64,000 bases of DNA from Methylocystis rosea SV97 (GCF_000372845.1 NZ_KB889963.1:3244304-3308303); one strand, 5' to 3'; counted from the first letter of the stretch, positions 1-8,597 are shown. Made by a program: numbers and translations. The notes: a model not told the origin generated them from the letters alone.

Positions 1-1
1 C

Positions 2-640
2 AGAAAGATCGGCGACCGAATCGCCGCTTGGCGTTCCGACGCAGGGCCGATCGATGGCTTCGAGATCGGCTGCGGAACGGGGATCAGCACGCTCGCGGCG
101 CTCTCGGCGCGGGGCGACCTCAAGCTCACCGCGATCGACAGCGCCGGCGAAATGCTCGATCAGGCGCGAACCCATCTCGCCGAATACGCCCTGGCGGGCC
201 GCGTCAAATTTGTCGAAGCCGATGCGCTGACGGCGCTGCGCGCGCTGCCCGATGCGCACATGGATGTCGTCATTTCGAATTACGCGATCCATAACTTCGC
301 TGACGACTACCGTAAGGCCGTGGTTTCGCAGATTTTCCGCGTCCTGAAGCCGGGCGGAATTTTCGTCAACGGCGACCGCTACGCGATGGACGACCCCGCC
401 GCGCATCTTGCCGATACGCAAGCCGTGGTGCGGGGTTGGTTCAAGATTTTCACGAAGATGAACCGACTCGATCTGCTCGAAGACTGGATTGTGCATCTAT
501 TGAGCGACGAATCGCCTCTGCACATTATGCATTTCGAGCCGGCGCTCGAGCAGTTGCGCGCCGCGGGCTTCGCGCCGGTCGCGGTTGAATTCCGCGACGG
601 CGTGGACACGCTGGTGACGGCGGTGAAGCCGGGCGGGTGA
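2..640 (+). CDS. Class I SAM-dependent methyltransferase, 5' end cut off by window
   Basis: The open frame runs from the window edge to a TGA at 638-640, so the start codon lies outside; 212 residues are visible. Near residues 20-27 of the visible part is FEIGCGTG, the glycine-rich motif I that binds S-adenosylmethionine, followed by an acidic residue ending the second strand (AIDSAGEML) and the post-motif LKPGGIFV near residue 110. This is a Methyltransf_11/25-type Rossmann fold. The C-terminal half (FEPALEQLRAAGFAPV) is the usual substrate-binding region. The substrate cannot be read from sequence. No partner gene is visible; the next gene is 130 bp downstream beyond a palindrome. Confidence 0.85.
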   Translation, partial: RKIGDRIAAWRSDAGPIDGFEIGCGTGISTLAALSARGDLKLTAIDSAGEMLDQARTHLAEYALAGRVKFVEADALTALRALPDAHMDVVISNYAIHNFADDYRKAVVSQIFRVLKPGGIFVNGDRYAMDDPAAHLADTQAVVRGWFKIFTKMNRLDLLEDWIVHLLSDESPLHIMHFEPALEQLRAAGFAPVAVEFRDGVDTLVTAVKPGG

Positions 641-675
641 GGCGACGCGCGCTTCTCTTTCAAGACGAGGCGCGC

Positions 676-700
676 AACCCTCTCCCATGGGGAGAGGGTT
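676..700. repeat. Short perfect palindrome after the methyltransferase gene
   Basis: AACCCTCTCCC at 676-686 is the reverse complement of GGGAGAGGGTT at 690-700, an 11-bp stem with a 3-nt loop. It resembles the CCCTCTCCC/GGGAGAGGG units seen between genes elsewhere in this window, so it is probably a single member of that family. It could also act as a weak terminator, although no T-run follows. Confidence 0.6.
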
Positions 701-771
701 TGCCGCGCGCAAGCTCGATATCTCAGGCAACGTCAACTCCCGCTCTCGCTGATCATGCGCTATAGGGCGCC

Positions 772-1674
772 ATGGACCTCGCGCTTCTCGCTCTCTTCGC
801 CTCGCTCGTCACCGCCATTTGCCAATCCGTCACCGATCTCGGCACCAAGGCGGCGACTCGAACGGCCGGCGATCGCGCCATTCTCGCCGCGCAATGGTGC
901 GCGGGCGCTGTCTTGCTGAGCCTTGCTTGCGTCGTCTTCTATCCGGGCCTTCTCGGCGCGCCGGGCGAAACCTTTTCGTCGCTGACGAAGCCTGGTTTTT
1001 GGACTCTGCTGGCCTGGTCGGGCGCGCTCAATGTCGTCGCCTATGTGCTTTACATCCGCGCCTTTCGACTGTCCGACGCATCGCTGGTCGCGCCGCTTGT
1101 GCTGCTCACGCCGGTGCTGATGCTGTTCACCTCGCCGATCATGACGGGCGAGCACGCGCCGCCGATGGGCGTCTTCGGCGTGCTGTTCACCGTGCTCGGC
1201 GTCGGCTTGCTCGACGCCGACCGGGCAAACGGGCGCCGCTTCAACTTTCATGTCTTCGCGCGCGACAAAGGCGCGCGAATGATGATCGGCACCGCGGTGA
1301 TCTGGAGCGTCACCGCCAACATCGACAAGCTCGGCGTCAGGGCGTCGACGCCGCTGATCTGGATCGCGGCGGTGACGATCGTCATCGCGTTTTTTGCCCT
1401 GCTCTACTGGCTTGCCGGTCGCCGGCCCGCGCCAAGCGCGTTCGATTTGCGTTACGCCATCGGCGCGGGGTCGGCGATGGCCTTTGGCAACACTTTGCAG
1501 ATGTGGGCGCTGACCGTGCTGTTCACGCCCTATGTCATCGCCATCAAGCGATTGTCGGCGCTCTTCACCGTGCTCGCGAGCGGACGTGTGCTGAAGGAGG
1601 AATCAAGCGGCCGGCTGCTTGGCGCGGCGGTGATGCTCGTCGGCGCGGTGATGATCGCGCTGGCAAGGGAGTGA
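772..1674 (+). CDS. EamA/DMT-family membrane transporter
   Basis: A 300-residue very hydrophobic protein with about ten predicted membrane helices arranged as two similar halves, the EamA (drug/metabolite transporter) architecture. The first half contains the conserved-looking helix pair around residues 83-127 (NVVAYVLYIRAF, then SLVAPLVLLTPVLML); the second half repeats it near residues 235-280 (GNTLQMWAL, then VIAIKRLSALFTVL). The length fits the family. The start ATG follows an AGGG five bases upstream. It acts in the inner membrane as a probable exporter or permease of small metabolites; the substrate is unknown. It converges on the toxin-antitoxin pair with a 4-bp gap. Confidence 0.8.
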   Translation: MDLALLALFASLVTAICQSVTDLGTKAATRTAGDRAILAAQWCAGAVLLSLACVVFYPGLLGAPGETFSSLTKPGFWTLLAWSGALNVVAYVLYIRAFRLSDASLVAPLVLLTPVLMLFTSPIMTGEHAPPMGVFGVLFTVLGVGLLDADRANGRRFNFHVFARDKGARMMIGTAVIWSVTANIDKLGVRASTPLIWIAAVTIVIAFFALLYWLAGRRPAPSAFDLRYAIGAGSAMAFGNTLQMWALTVLFTPYVIAIKRLSALFTVLASGRVLKEESSGRLLGAAVMLVGAVMIALARE

Positions 1675-1678
1675 GGCG

Positions 1679-1933
1679 TCAGTAATGATAGCGGCACTGA
1701 GCAATCAGCAAGGCGCCGTCTTCGACGCGGTAGACTAGGCGATGCTCGCGATCAATGCGACGCGACCACCAGCCGCGTAAATCGCCACGTAAGGGTTCCG
1801 GCTTGCCAAGGCCCTCAAAGGGCGCACGGGCGCATTCTTTAATGAGCGTATTGATGCGTTCCAGTGTCTTTTTATCTTGGCCTTGCCAATAGAGATAATC
1901 GGCCCAAGCCTGTTCGGCGAAGACGAGCTTCAT
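1679..1933 (-). CDS. yoeB: YoeB/Txe-type mRNA-cleaving toxin
   Basis: An 84-residue RelE/YoeB-superfamily protein. YoeB is a ribosome-dependent endoribonuclease that cleaves mRNA in the A site when freed from its antitoxin. Family catalytic residues are present at matching positions: Glu46 (KPEPL), Arg65 (EHRLVY) and His83 in the C-terminal CRYHY, and the length equals that of Escherichia coli YoeB. The start ATG overlaps the stop of yefM by four bases (ATGA), typical of translational coupling in toxin-antitoxin operons. All key residues are intact, so the toxin is probably functional. Confidence 0.93.
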   Translation of the reverse strand: MKLVFAEQAWADYLYWQGQDKKTLERINTLIKECARAPFEGLGKPEPLRGDLRGWWSRRIDREHRLVYRVEDGALLIAQCRYHY

Positions 1934-2184
1934 TCAACGAGCTTGCGCTCTTTTCCACGCCCCGCGTCGAGCTCCTGGATGGCTGCGCGCAGGCGCTCTG
2001 CATTGCGCGGACTCTGCAGCAGATAGCTCGTCTCTTCATAGGAGGCGAAGTCTTCGAGCGAGATCAGCACGGCGGCAGGCTTGCCCTTGTCACGGGTGAT
2101 GACGACCGGCTCATGGTCTTCTGTGACGCGGTCGAGCGTGGCGGCGAGATTTTTGCGGAAATCGCTGTAGGAGGTGGTGCGCAT
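1930..2184 (-). CDS. yefM: YefM-type antitoxin (Phd/YefM family)
   Basis: An 84-residue antitoxin, first gene of the pair. The N-terminal part (TTSYSDFRKNLAATLDRV) is the dimerising DNA-binding Phd/YefM fold, followed by HEPVVITRDKGKPAAVLISLEDF, the family's strand-turn signature. The C-terminal third is charged and likely disordered until it wraps around YoeB. YefM normally represses its own operon and YoeB acts as corepressor. A GTAC-containing palindrome lies 12-27 bp upstream of the start and is a candidate operator. GAGG-like purines sit upstream of the ATG. Confidence 0.92.
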   Translation of the reverse strand: MRTTSYSDFRKNLAATLDRVTEDHEPVVITRDKGKPAAVLISLEDFASYEETSYLLQSPRNAERLRAAIQELDAGRGKERKLVE

Positions 2185-2195
2185 CGCTCCAATAT

Positions 2196-2211
2196 GTACC
2201 TAATTGCGTAC
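2196..2211. promoter_or_regulatory. Candidate YefM operator
   Basis: GTAC, two bases, CTAATTGC-type centre, then GTAC: read as GTAC-nn-AATT-nn-GTAC, an imperfect palindrome immediately upstream of yefM and preceded by T to give TGTAC. Known YefM operators are built from TGTACA cores, so the match is suggestive; binding is inferred. Confidence 0.5.
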
Positions 2212-2226
2212 GCTCGCAAGAATGTC

Positions 2227-2329
2227 GTCATGGCCGGGGTTGTCCCGGCCATCCACGCCGGGACGCTGCGCCGCTTTGCCAGATTGGCGTAGGCCTCGCG
2301 TGGATGCCCGCGACAAGCGCGGGCATGAC
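2227..2329. repeat. Head-to-head inverted pair of a 32-bp palindromic element
   Basis: Unit 1 at 2227-2258 (begins GTCATGGCCGGGG) and unit 2 at 2298-2329 (ends GCGGGCATGAC) are reverse complements with a few mismatches, and each unit is itself a hairpin (CCGGGGTTGTCCCGG; CCCGCGACAAGCGCGGG). The spacer is about 39 bp. This is the layout of paired extragenic palindromes. The element separates yefM from lepA. Confidence 0.75.
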
Positions 2330-2347
2330 GGCGGAGACGGCTCGTCA

Positions 2348-2371
2348 CCCTCCCCCGCAAACGGGAGAGGG
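2348..2371. repeat. Single CCCTC...GAGGG palindromic unit
   Basis: CCCTCCCCCGC / GCAAACGGGAGAGGG forms a near-perfect hairpin five bases beyond the lepA stop. Related units occur at 676, 14498, 35916 and 53496 in this window. It may terminate lepA transcription, but no T-run follows. Confidence 0.6.
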
Positions 2372-2375
2372 CGCC

Positions 2376-4181
2376 CTACTCCTCCATCTTCAGCGCCGCG
2401 ATAAACGCCTCCTGCGGAATCTCGACGCGGCCGAACTGACGCATCTTCTTCTTGCCTTCCTTCTGCTTCTCCAGGAGCTTGCGCTTGCGGCTAACGTCGC
2501 CGCCGTAGCATTTCGCGGTCACGTCTTTGCGGAAGGCGCGCACCGTCTCGCGCGCGATGATCTTTCCGCCGATCGCCGCCTGAATCGGCACCTGGAACAT
2601 ATGCGGCGGGATCAGCTCTTTCAGCTTCTCGCACATGGCGCGGCCGCGCGAGTCAGCGCGGGTGCGATGGACGAGCATTGACAGTGCGTCGACCGGCTCG
2701 GCGTTGACGAGAATGCTGAGCTTCACGAGATCGCCGGCGCGATAGTCGGTGATCTGATAATCGAAGGAGGCATAACCCTTCGAGATCGACTTCAGCCGGT
2801 CATAGAAATCAAACACCACCTCGTTGAGCGGCAGATCGTAGACCGCCATGGCGCGCTTGCCGACATAGTTGAGATCGACCTGCACGCCGCGCCGATCCTG
2901 ACAGAGTTTCAGCACCGAGCCGAGATAGTCGTCGGGCGTCAGGATCGTCGCCCTGATCCAGGGCTCATTGATCTCCTCGATCTTCACGACATCCGGCATG
3001 TCGGCTGGGTTGTGCAGCTCGATCTCGTCGCCGTTGGTCATGCTGATCTTGTAGATGACCGACGGCGCGGTCGCGATGAGATCGAGATCGAACTCCCGCT
3101 GCAGACGTTCCTGAATGATTTCGAGATGCAGCAGGCCCAGGAAACCGCAGCGGAATCCGAAGCCGAGCGCGGCGGACGTCTCCATCTCATAAGAGAAGCT
3201 GGCGTCGTTCAGGCGCAGCTTGCCGATCGCCGCCCGCAAATCCTCGAAGTCGGCGGCGTCCACGGGGAACAGTCCGCAGAACACCACGGGCTGCGCCGGC
3301 TTGAAGCCGGGCAACGCCTCGGCGGTCGGCTTCTTGTCGTCGGTGATCGTGTCGCCGACGCGGGTATCCGCCACCTGCTTGATCTGCGCCGTGATGAAGC
3401 CGACTTCGCCGGGACCAAGCGACGCTACATCCTGCATTTTGGGACGAAAGACGCCGATCTTATCCACTTCGTAATGGGCGTCGGCCGCCATCATCTTTAT
3501 CTTCTGGCCCTTCTTCAGGGTTCCATCGAAGATTCGCACCAGCACGACGACGCCGAGATAAGCATCATACCAGCTGTCGACGAGCAGCGCCTTCAAAGGG
3601 GCCTTCTCGTCGCCATTTGGCGGCGGCAGGCGCGTGACGATCGCCTCGAGCACGTCGGGAATGCCGATGCCGGTCTTGGCCGAAATGAGCACCGCGCCCG
3701 AGGCGTCGAGCCCGATGACCTCCTCGATCTGCTCCTTGATGCGGTCGGGTTCAGCCGCCGGCAGATCGATCTTGTTCAGGACGGGAACGATCTCATGGCC
3801 GGCGTCGATGGCCTGATAGACGTTCGCGAGCGTCTGCGCTTCGACCCCCTGCGAGGCGTCGACGACAAGCAGCGAGCCTTCGCAGGCCTTCAGCGAGCGG
3901 GACACCTCATAGGCGAAGTCGACGTGGCCCGGCGTGTCCATCAGATTGAGGACGTAATCCTTGCCGTCCTTGGCCTTGTAATTGAGGCGCACCGTCTGCG
4001 CCTTGATGGTGATGCCGCGCTCGCGCTCGATGTCCATCGAGTCGAGCACCTGCTCGACCATGTCGCGCGCGGCGACCGTCCCCGTCTCCTGAATGAGCCT
4101 GTCGGCCAGGGTCGATTTGCCGTGGTCGATATGCGCGACAATCGAGAAATTGCGGATGTTTTCGATCTTGTGGGCGGTCAT
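2376..4181 (-). CDS. lepA: Elongation factor 4 (LepA), ribosome back-translocase GTPase
   Basis: A 601-residue translational GTPase. EF4 acts on stalled or wrongly translocated ribosomes and promotes back-translocation. The G1 motif AHIDHGKST lies near residues 15-23, the G2 region at RGITIK, G3 at DTPGHVDF, G4 at NKID, and the C-terminal EF4-specific segment ends with [20 protein letters not shown], which distinguishes it from EF-G. The frame stays open 56 codons further upstream, but that stretch is the translation of a 67-nt stem-loop and of no conserved domain. The ATG at 4181 gives the standard length and N-terminus ([22 protein letters not shown] region), so I use it. The ribosome-binding site is weak. 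Confidence 0.96.
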   Translation of the reverse strand: MTAHKIENIRNFSIVAHIDHGKSTLADRLIQETGTVAARDMVEQVLDSMDIERERGITIKAQTVRLNYKAKDGKDYVLNLMDTPGHVDFAYEVSRSLKACEGSLLVVDASQGVEAQTLANVYQAIDAGHEIVPVLNKIDLPAAEPDRIKEQIEEVIGLDASGAVLISAKTGIGIPDVLEAIVTRLPPPNGDEKAPLKALLVDSWYDAYLGVVVLVRIFDGTLKKGQKIKMMAADAHYEVDKIGVFRPKMQDVASLGPGEVGFITAQIKQVADTRVGDTITDDKKPTAEALPGFKPAQPVVFCGLFPVDAADFEDLRAAIGKLRLNDASFSYEMETSAALGFGFRCGFLGLLHLEIIQERLQREFDLDLIATAPSVIYKISMTNGDEIELHNPADMPDVVKIEEINEPWIRATILTPDDYLGSVLKLCQDRRGVQVDLNYVGKRAMAVYDLPLNEVVFDFYDRLKSISKGYASFDYQITDYRAGDLVKLSILVNAEPVDALSMLVHRTRADSRGRAMCEKLKELIPPHMFQVPIQAAIGGKIIARETVRAFRKDVTAKCYGGDVSRKRKLLEKQKEGKKKMRQFGRVEIPQEAFIAALKMEE

Positions 4182-4197
4182 GTGCGCGGGGATAGCA

Positions 4198-4264
4198 GCG
4201 CCCGCCAAGGAATGAAAGGGCGCGTCAGCCCGCGCCCAGCGCCATTTCATTCCCAGGCGGGCGC
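4198..4264. promoter_or_regulatory. Long stem-loop in the lepA leader
   Basis: Reading the plus strand: GCGCCCGCC, aa, GGAATGAAA, g, GGCGC, a 15-nt loop, GCGCC, a, TTTCATTCC, ca, GGCGGGCGC. This gives 9 + 9 + 5 base pairs interrupted only by two small internal loops. It begins 16 nt before the lepA start codon and lies downstream of the coiled-coil gene's stop at 4294. It could be a terminator for that gene, an attenuator or translational control element for lepA, or a small mobile palindrome. Confidence 0.6.
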
Positions 4265-4293
4265 CCAGGGCGCGCGCCGAGCCTTCTGGAAGG

Positions 4294-4887
4294 CTACTTC
4301 TTCTCCATCCGCGCCTCGAGCTCCGCCTTGCCCTTGTTAAAAAGCTCAATGGCTTTGGGCACGGCCCAGCGGATGAAGGCGTCCGTCGCCCGCACGGCCA
4401 TGCAGCCGACCTGGGTTACGAGCGAGACTGTCTTGTCGAACCAGGGCAAAGCCGCGCTGTCGGCGGGAATCTTGCCTCTTACCCAGGCGACGCCATCCCT
4501 GGTCTTTTCCGAGATGAGGCTCCACAGCACGACGGCGGGATCGGATGACGGCGCGGTGGCGATCGCGTGGCGCAGCCGCACGACCTCAGCCGAAGCCTCG
4601 TCGGCCCGGCGATTGGCGGCTTCGAGCTGCCGAGACGTCTCAAGCGCTTTCGTCGACGCCCCGGCGTTCTCCGCGGCGAGGCGGTCGCGCTCCGCGGTCA
4701 TCGCCGCCAGGCTGTCGCGAACATCGTCGCGCTCCTTGGCGTAGGCGTTCGCCTTCGCGACGATCTCGGACTTCTCGAAAATCTGCCGGTCGCGCTCCAT
4801 GCGCGTCGCTTTGAGCTGCTCCTGCAGATTGGTCAGTTCGGAGCGGGAAACCGTATCTTCGGGTTGCGATGAAGTTTCTTCGGACAT
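4294..4887 (-). CDS. Coiled-coil protein of unknown function
   Basis: A 197-residue protein I do not recognise. Residues about 15-110 are rich in Glu, Lys, Arg, Ala and Leu with heptad spacing ([16 protein letters not shown], then [16 protein letters not shown]), predicting a long coiled coil. The C-terminal part (about 120-197) contains Trp and hydrophobic stretches ([49 protein letters not shown]) that may be amphipathic. There is no signal peptide. The start at 4887 is chosen because AGGAGG lies six bases upstream; an upstream in-frame ATG at 4944 has no such site. It precedes lepA on the same strand with a 112-bp gap filled by a stem-loop, so cotranscription is doubtful. Confidence 0.7.
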   Translation of the reverse strand: MSEETSSQPEDTVSRSELTNLQEQLKATRMERDRQIFEKSEIVAKANAYAKERDDVRDSLAAMTAERDRLAAENAGASTKALETSRQLEAANRRADEASAEVVRLRHAIATAPSSDPAVVLWSLISEKTRDGVAWVRGKIPADSAALPWFDKTVSLVTQVGCMAVRATDAFIRWAVPKAIELFNKGKAELEARMEKK

Positions 4888-5079
4888 GGCCGCCTCCTTT
4901 AGGGAGAGGATGGCTCGCGATGTGCGAACGGGTCGCGCGAGCAAAAACGGAATGGCCTCGGTGGCGGTTCGGCCTCAAATCGCGCGCCAAGCGCCAACAT
5001 GTTTAGTGTCAAAAAATTGATTCTGCAAAACCGGCGCAACTGCGCAGCTATTGCACACTGCGCCGTCGTGGATTGGCTG

Positions 5080-5370
5080 TTACTGCGCGCGACCCGACTG
5101 CACGCGCTGCGCCGCCGAGAGGCAGTCGCGCGGCGCCGCCAGACATTTATCACGCGCGGCGCCGGCGAGCGCGTCGCCGCCGGCGCGAACCAGCGCGGAC
5201 GCTTTCTCGATCGCGTCCTGTACGAAGCCAGCCGCGTGCTGTGGCGCAGAAGCGCGGACGGCTGCGCTTTTCGGCACAACTGGCGCGTGATCAGCGCGCC
5301 ATTGCAGGGCGACGCAGACGAGGAGGATGCAAATCGCGCATTTGGCCAGAAAAACCAAACTCGTCTCCAT
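5080..5370 (-). CDS. Small single-helix membrane-anchored protein, function unknown
   Basis: About 96 residues from the ATG at 5370. Residues 5-23 (VFLAKCAICILLVCVALQW) form one membrane helix or signal anchor; the rest is Ala-rich and probably periplasmic, with a C-terminal CLAAPRDC Cys pair. This outline resembles the DUF5330-type small proteins of Hyphomicrobiales, but I cannot confirm that. An alternative upstream start at 5469 would add 33 residues before the helix. No neighbour gives functional context. Confidence 0.5.
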   Translation of the reverse strand: METSLVFLAKCAICILLVCVALQWRADHAPVVPKSAAVRASAPQHAAGFVQDAIEKASALVRAGGDALAGAARDKCLAAPRDCLSAAQRVQSGRAQ

Positions 5371-5571
5371 CAGCGATAGCGGTTTCTTGTAAGTGATGGC
5401 GCGGCGGGGTTGAGCCTTCGTAAACGCGCCTTCAATTCTTTCCCTGAAAGTCACGGCAATAAAGTGCAAACCATGTCGACGCGTCGCCGAGTAGCTGTTG
5501 AAGCTTTCGCATCGGCTTAGCGGCTGCTTAAGGACGCCCTGCTATCGCTATTGCGATAGGGAGCGTACGCC

Positions 5572-7416
5572 TTGAGTAGCATCGCCGAGGACAGCCGTTA
5601 CCAGTCTTGCGTGGACGCCGCATTGCATGAGCGGGTCGCCGGACGACCGGTGGAAGAGGCGCGTCATCGTGCGTTCATCGTCGCTCGGCTCGTCGTCGCC
5701 GCCTGCGTCCTGCTCTCGGCGCCGCTGTTTCTGTTCTTGCATGGCGCGCCGACAACAAGCGATTGCGTCCTTTTCCTTCTCGCGCAGATCCCGCTCGCCT
5801 CCGTGATCGTGTTGTCGCGCGCGGGAGATTTGCGCCTTGCGCGGAGCCTCTCGATCGGCGGCTGGCTGGCGATGGCGACGGCCATCCACGCGCTAATGCC
5901 GGGCTACGACGCGTTTTCAATCGCTCTGCTGCTCGTTGCGCTCGTAGAGGCTGCCCTGACGCCCGACGTCGGAACGGTCATCGTCATAGAAGTGGTCGCC
6001 ATCGCCGCCCTCGCGCTGACAGCTGGTCTCAATCTGCGGGCGCCGCGCGAACTGCTGACGGAACATGCAACGACGACTATCCTTCTCGGCGCGCCGCTAT
6101 TTCTCTATATCGCCGCTCTCGTCTTCGGCGCCGTCCGGGTCGAGCAGGCTCGCGCCCGCGCCGAAGCGCGCAACGACCGCGACCTCATGCTCCTGACAGG
6201 CGCGGTCGGCGACATCCTGCTGCACCTCGATCGCGCCGGCTTCGTCAACGCGGTCCTGGGTGACGGGCGCCACGTCTTTGATCTCAAGCGCGATCTGGTC
6301 GGCCGCGAATTCTTCACGCGGATTCACGTCGCCGACCGGCCGAGCTTCCTCAAGGCGGTCTCCGACGCCGTCGACGGCAAGGCGGTGGCGCCCGCGGCCG
6401 TTCGCGTTCAGGTTGGCGTTGCGCGCAATGCTTCCAGCGAATTCATCGCGCCCGTTTTCAACTCTTTCGAGGCGCGCCTGCGCCGCGCTCAATTAAACGA
6501 CGAGGAATGCGCAACAGAGGCCGTCGTCTGCGCCCTGCGCGACGTACACGCCACGCTCGAAGCCGATATCGCGCTTGCGGCGGCTCACGCGGCAGCCGAG
6601 CGCGCTGCAACCAGCAACGTGCGCCTTCTCGCCAATGTCAGTCATGAGCTGCGCACGCCGCTCAACGCGATCATCGGCTTCTCCCAAATGTTGGCGACCG
6701 ACGAGATTGCGCCTTCCGAACCCGCCAAACAGCGGGAATATGCGTCGATCATCAGCGACTCCGGCCACCATCTCCTCGAGATCGTCAACTCCATCCTGGA
6801 TATGTCCAGGATCGAATCCGGCGTCATGGAAATCGCCGCTGAGTCGTTCGCCCTGCCGACGCTCGCCGATCAGTGCTGCGACATGATGCAGCTGCAGGCC
6901 GATCAGTCTGGCGTGACGCTCGCGCGCGAATATGCCGAAAGCCTTGGCGAGATCGTCGCCGACAAACGCGGCTGCAGACAGATCCTGATCAATCTGCTCT
7001 CTAACGCAGTGAAATTCACGCCGCGCGGCGGCACGGTGAAGCTCGCGCTTCAGCTTGAAGGAAATCACGTCGTCGTCACCGTCGCCGACGATGGAGCAGG
7101 CATCGCCGCAGGCGATCTCGCGCGGCTCGGCGATCCCTTCTTTCAGACGCGCGCGTCGCTCGACAGCGGGCGCGAGGGAACTGGCCTCGGCCTTTCCATG
7201 GTGTGCGGACTCGTGGGGCTGCACGGCGGTTCGATCACCATCGAAAGCGGCCTGCAGGTCGGCACGGCGGTTTCCGTGCGCCTGCCGCTCGACTGCCGCA
7301 ACAGCGGCGCAACCGGGGGTCCGGCAAGAATCCAGACGATCGCCCGACTTGGCGCGCCGCTCAGCGTGGCCGTGGTCGGCGACGCAGAACCAGCAACGGT
7401 GAAGAAAATTGCGTGA
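5572..7416 (+). CDS. DivJ-like membrane sensor histidine kinase
   Basis: A 614-residue kinase. About six membrane helices fill residues 38-200, followed by a PAS-like region (about 205-330), HisKA dimerisation domain with phosphoacceptor His358 in VSHELRTPLNAIIGFSQML, and an HATPase_c domain with N-box INLLSNAVKFTP, G1 DDGAGIA and G2 GTGLGLSM. The plan of six helices, PAS, HisKA and ATPase matches Caulobacter DivJ, a polar kinase of the cell-cycle phosphorelay; orthology is inference. The start is TTG at 5572 with GGGAG nine bases upstream, and no in-frame ATG occurs before the membrane region. The stop overlaps the next gene by eight bases. No response regulator is adjacent. Confidence 0.85.
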   Translation: MSSIAEDSRYQSCVDAALHERVAGRPVEEARHRAFIVARLVVAACVLLSAPLFLFLHGAPTTSDCVLFLLAQIPLASVIVLSRAGDLRLARSLSIGGWLAMATAIHALMPGYDAFSIALLLVALVEAALTPDVGTVIVIEVVAIAALALTAGLNLRAPRELLTEHATTTILLGAPLFLYIAALVFGAVRVEQARARAEARNDRDLMLLTGAVGDILLHLDRAGFVNAVLGDGRHVFDLKRDLVGREFFTRIHVADRPSFLKAVSDAVDGKAVAPAAVRVQVGVARNASSEFIAPVFNSFEARLRRAQLNDEECATEAVVCALRDVHATLEADIALAAAHAAAERAATSNVRLLANVSHELRTPLNAIIGFSQMLATDEIAPSEPAKQREYASIISDSGHHLLEIVNSILDMSRIESGVMEIAAESFALPTLADQCCDMMQLQADQSGVTLAREYAESLGEIVADKRGCRQILINLLSNAVKFTPRGGTVKLALQLEGNHVVVTVADDGAGIAAGDLARLGDPFFQTRASLDSGREGTGLGLSMVCGLVGLHGGSITIESGLQVGTAVSVRLPLDCRNSGATGGPARIQTIARLGAPLSVAVVGDAEPATVKKIA

Positions 7417-8158
7417 CGCCTCGCTCTACGCCTCTCGCTTTCAGGCTTCTCCCGCCGATCGCGCCCCGCCGCGCGACACACGACGCAATGGTCGTCGCTC
7501 AATCCTTGCGCGCATGTTCGGCGCCAAGCGAATCGGCGTCATGCTTATCCTCGGCATCGCCACCGTGGCGGCGATCGGCGTGCCGATGAACGCGCTGTTC
7601 CTCCAGGACGGAAGACATCCGGCGCCGCTCTTTTCGGCTCAGACTTCGAACGCGGTCCTGGGCGCGCCGACGCCGCCGGCGCGCCCGCCCGCCGTCGAAG
7701 CCCGCACAGATCGAGACGCGAATGTCCCCGCGCGCGCCATTCCGAAAGACCTCATCGCCAGCAAGATCGAAAAGCTTGACGCCGCCAAAAGCCCCGACTG
7801 GGGCAAGAGCGCGCCGGCGAAAGCAGATCCGCCGCACACGGCGGACAAGAAGCGGGACGCGATCGGCCTGCTGATCGTCGGCGACCCGACCCCGATTAAG
7901 GCGAGCGGCGACAAGGCCGACAAGGCCGAAAAGGCCGACGCCGCGGACAAGACCGCGACGCTCGACAAAAACGTTCTTTATGCACAGCGCGCGCTCCTGA
8001 AGCTCGGCTACGTGGTGCGCTCCGACGGCGTTCTCAGCGGCGCGACGCGCCACGCCTTGGAGAAGTTTGAGGGCGACGCCGGACTGCCGGTCAAGGGCCG
8101 GATCACGCCGAAATTGCTGCAGCAGCTCGCGGCGCGCTCCCGCCTCCCGCTCCCTTGA
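7409..8158 (+). CDS. Membrane-anchored peptidoglycan-binding domain protein
   Basis: A 249-residue protein with a cytoplasmic basic N-terminus, one membrane helix at about residues 43-63 (GVMLILGIATVAAIGVPMNALF), a Pro/Ala then Lys/Asp-rich linker (repeats of DKADKAEKAD), and a C-terminal PG_binding_1 domain (about 185-245: VLYAQRALLKLGY ... DGVLSGATRHALEKFEG ... ITPKLLQQL). The domain probably holds the periplasmic C-terminus against the cell wall. Translation appears to begin at the TTG at 7409, inside the end of the kinase gene, so the two are probably translationally coupled and may act in one polar or wall-sensing function (inference). Confidence 0.8.
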   Translation: MRDASLYASRFQASPADRAPPRDTRRNGRRSILARMFGAKRIGVMLILGIATVAAIGVPMNALFLQDGRHPAPLFSAQTSNAVLGAPTPPARPPAVEARTDRDANVPARAIPKDLIASKIEKLDAAKSPDWGKSAPAKADPPHTADKKRDAIGLLIVGDPTPIKASGDKADKAEKADAADKTATLDKNVLYAQRALLKLGYVVRSDGVLSGATRHALEKFEGDAGLPVKGRITPKLLQQLAARSRLPLP

Positions 8159-8205
8159 GTCGCGCGCGTTCGACAATCCCGCCGCTCAAGCGCTAGTTTG
8201 CGCCC

Positions 8206-8547
8206 ATGCGACTGAGATCCGACATATTCGTTTCCGCGCTGATCCGCCGGGCTGAGGTGCAAGGCGCGGTCGCCATGCTGCGCCGGCGCGGCGCCGCCGA
8301 AGCCGGCGCGATCTTTGTCAAACTCGATCGGCTTGATGGGCGCGCCGCCGTCTATGGCCCTGCCCCGCAGAGCGAAGAGCCGCCGGAGGGAGTCGATCGG
8401 CTGTTCGCGCGCGTCCATGCAGGCGACTGGCTCGATCCGGGGGAGGCCGAGCAGAGGCTCAAGCGCGAGATCATGTTCGACCCGGACCTTTGGATCGTCG
8501 AGATCGAGGACCCGGACGGCCGCGTGTTCGTCGACCTCGCCGCTTAG
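8206..8547 (+). CDS. DUF1491 family protein
   Basis: A 113-residue protein of the DUF1491 family, found almost only in Alphaproteobacteria and without known function. Typical segments are RLRSDIFVSALIRRA at the start, GAIFVKLDRLDGRAAVYGPA in the middle and DPDLWIVEIEDPDGRVF at the end, with the usual length of about 110 residues. There is no signal or membrane segment, so it is cytoplasmic. It follows the peptidoglycan-binding gene by 47 bp and may share its transcript. A strong inverted repeat lies just after its stop codon. Confidence 0.88.
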   Translation: MRLRSDIFVSALIRRAEVQGAVAMLRRRGAAEAGAIFVKLDRLDGRAAVYGPAPQSEEPPEGVDRLFARVHAGDWLDPGEAEQRLKREIMFDPDLWIVEIEDPDGRVFVDLAA

Positions 8548-8552
8548 CGCAA

Positions 8553-8597
8553 GCAGGTTTGCGAAAAAGCCGACAAACTTTTTCGATGAGAACCTGC
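8553..8597. repeat. Imperfect inverted repeat after the DUF1491 gene
   Basis: GCAGGTTTGCGAAAAAG pairs with CTTTTTCGATGAGAACCTGC, giving about 16 base pairs with a short bulge. It starts six bases after the stop codon, so it may be a transcription terminator or part of a dispersed extragenic element that continues to about 8660 (ATCGGGAAGCGCTCTAAG). Confidence 0.6.

Noticed and set aside
4182-4349. N-terminal extension of LepA by 56 residues
   Set aside because: It translates the long stem-loop and an Arg-rich stretch. EF4 proteins normally begin a few residues before [14 protein letters not shown], which fits ATG 4181.
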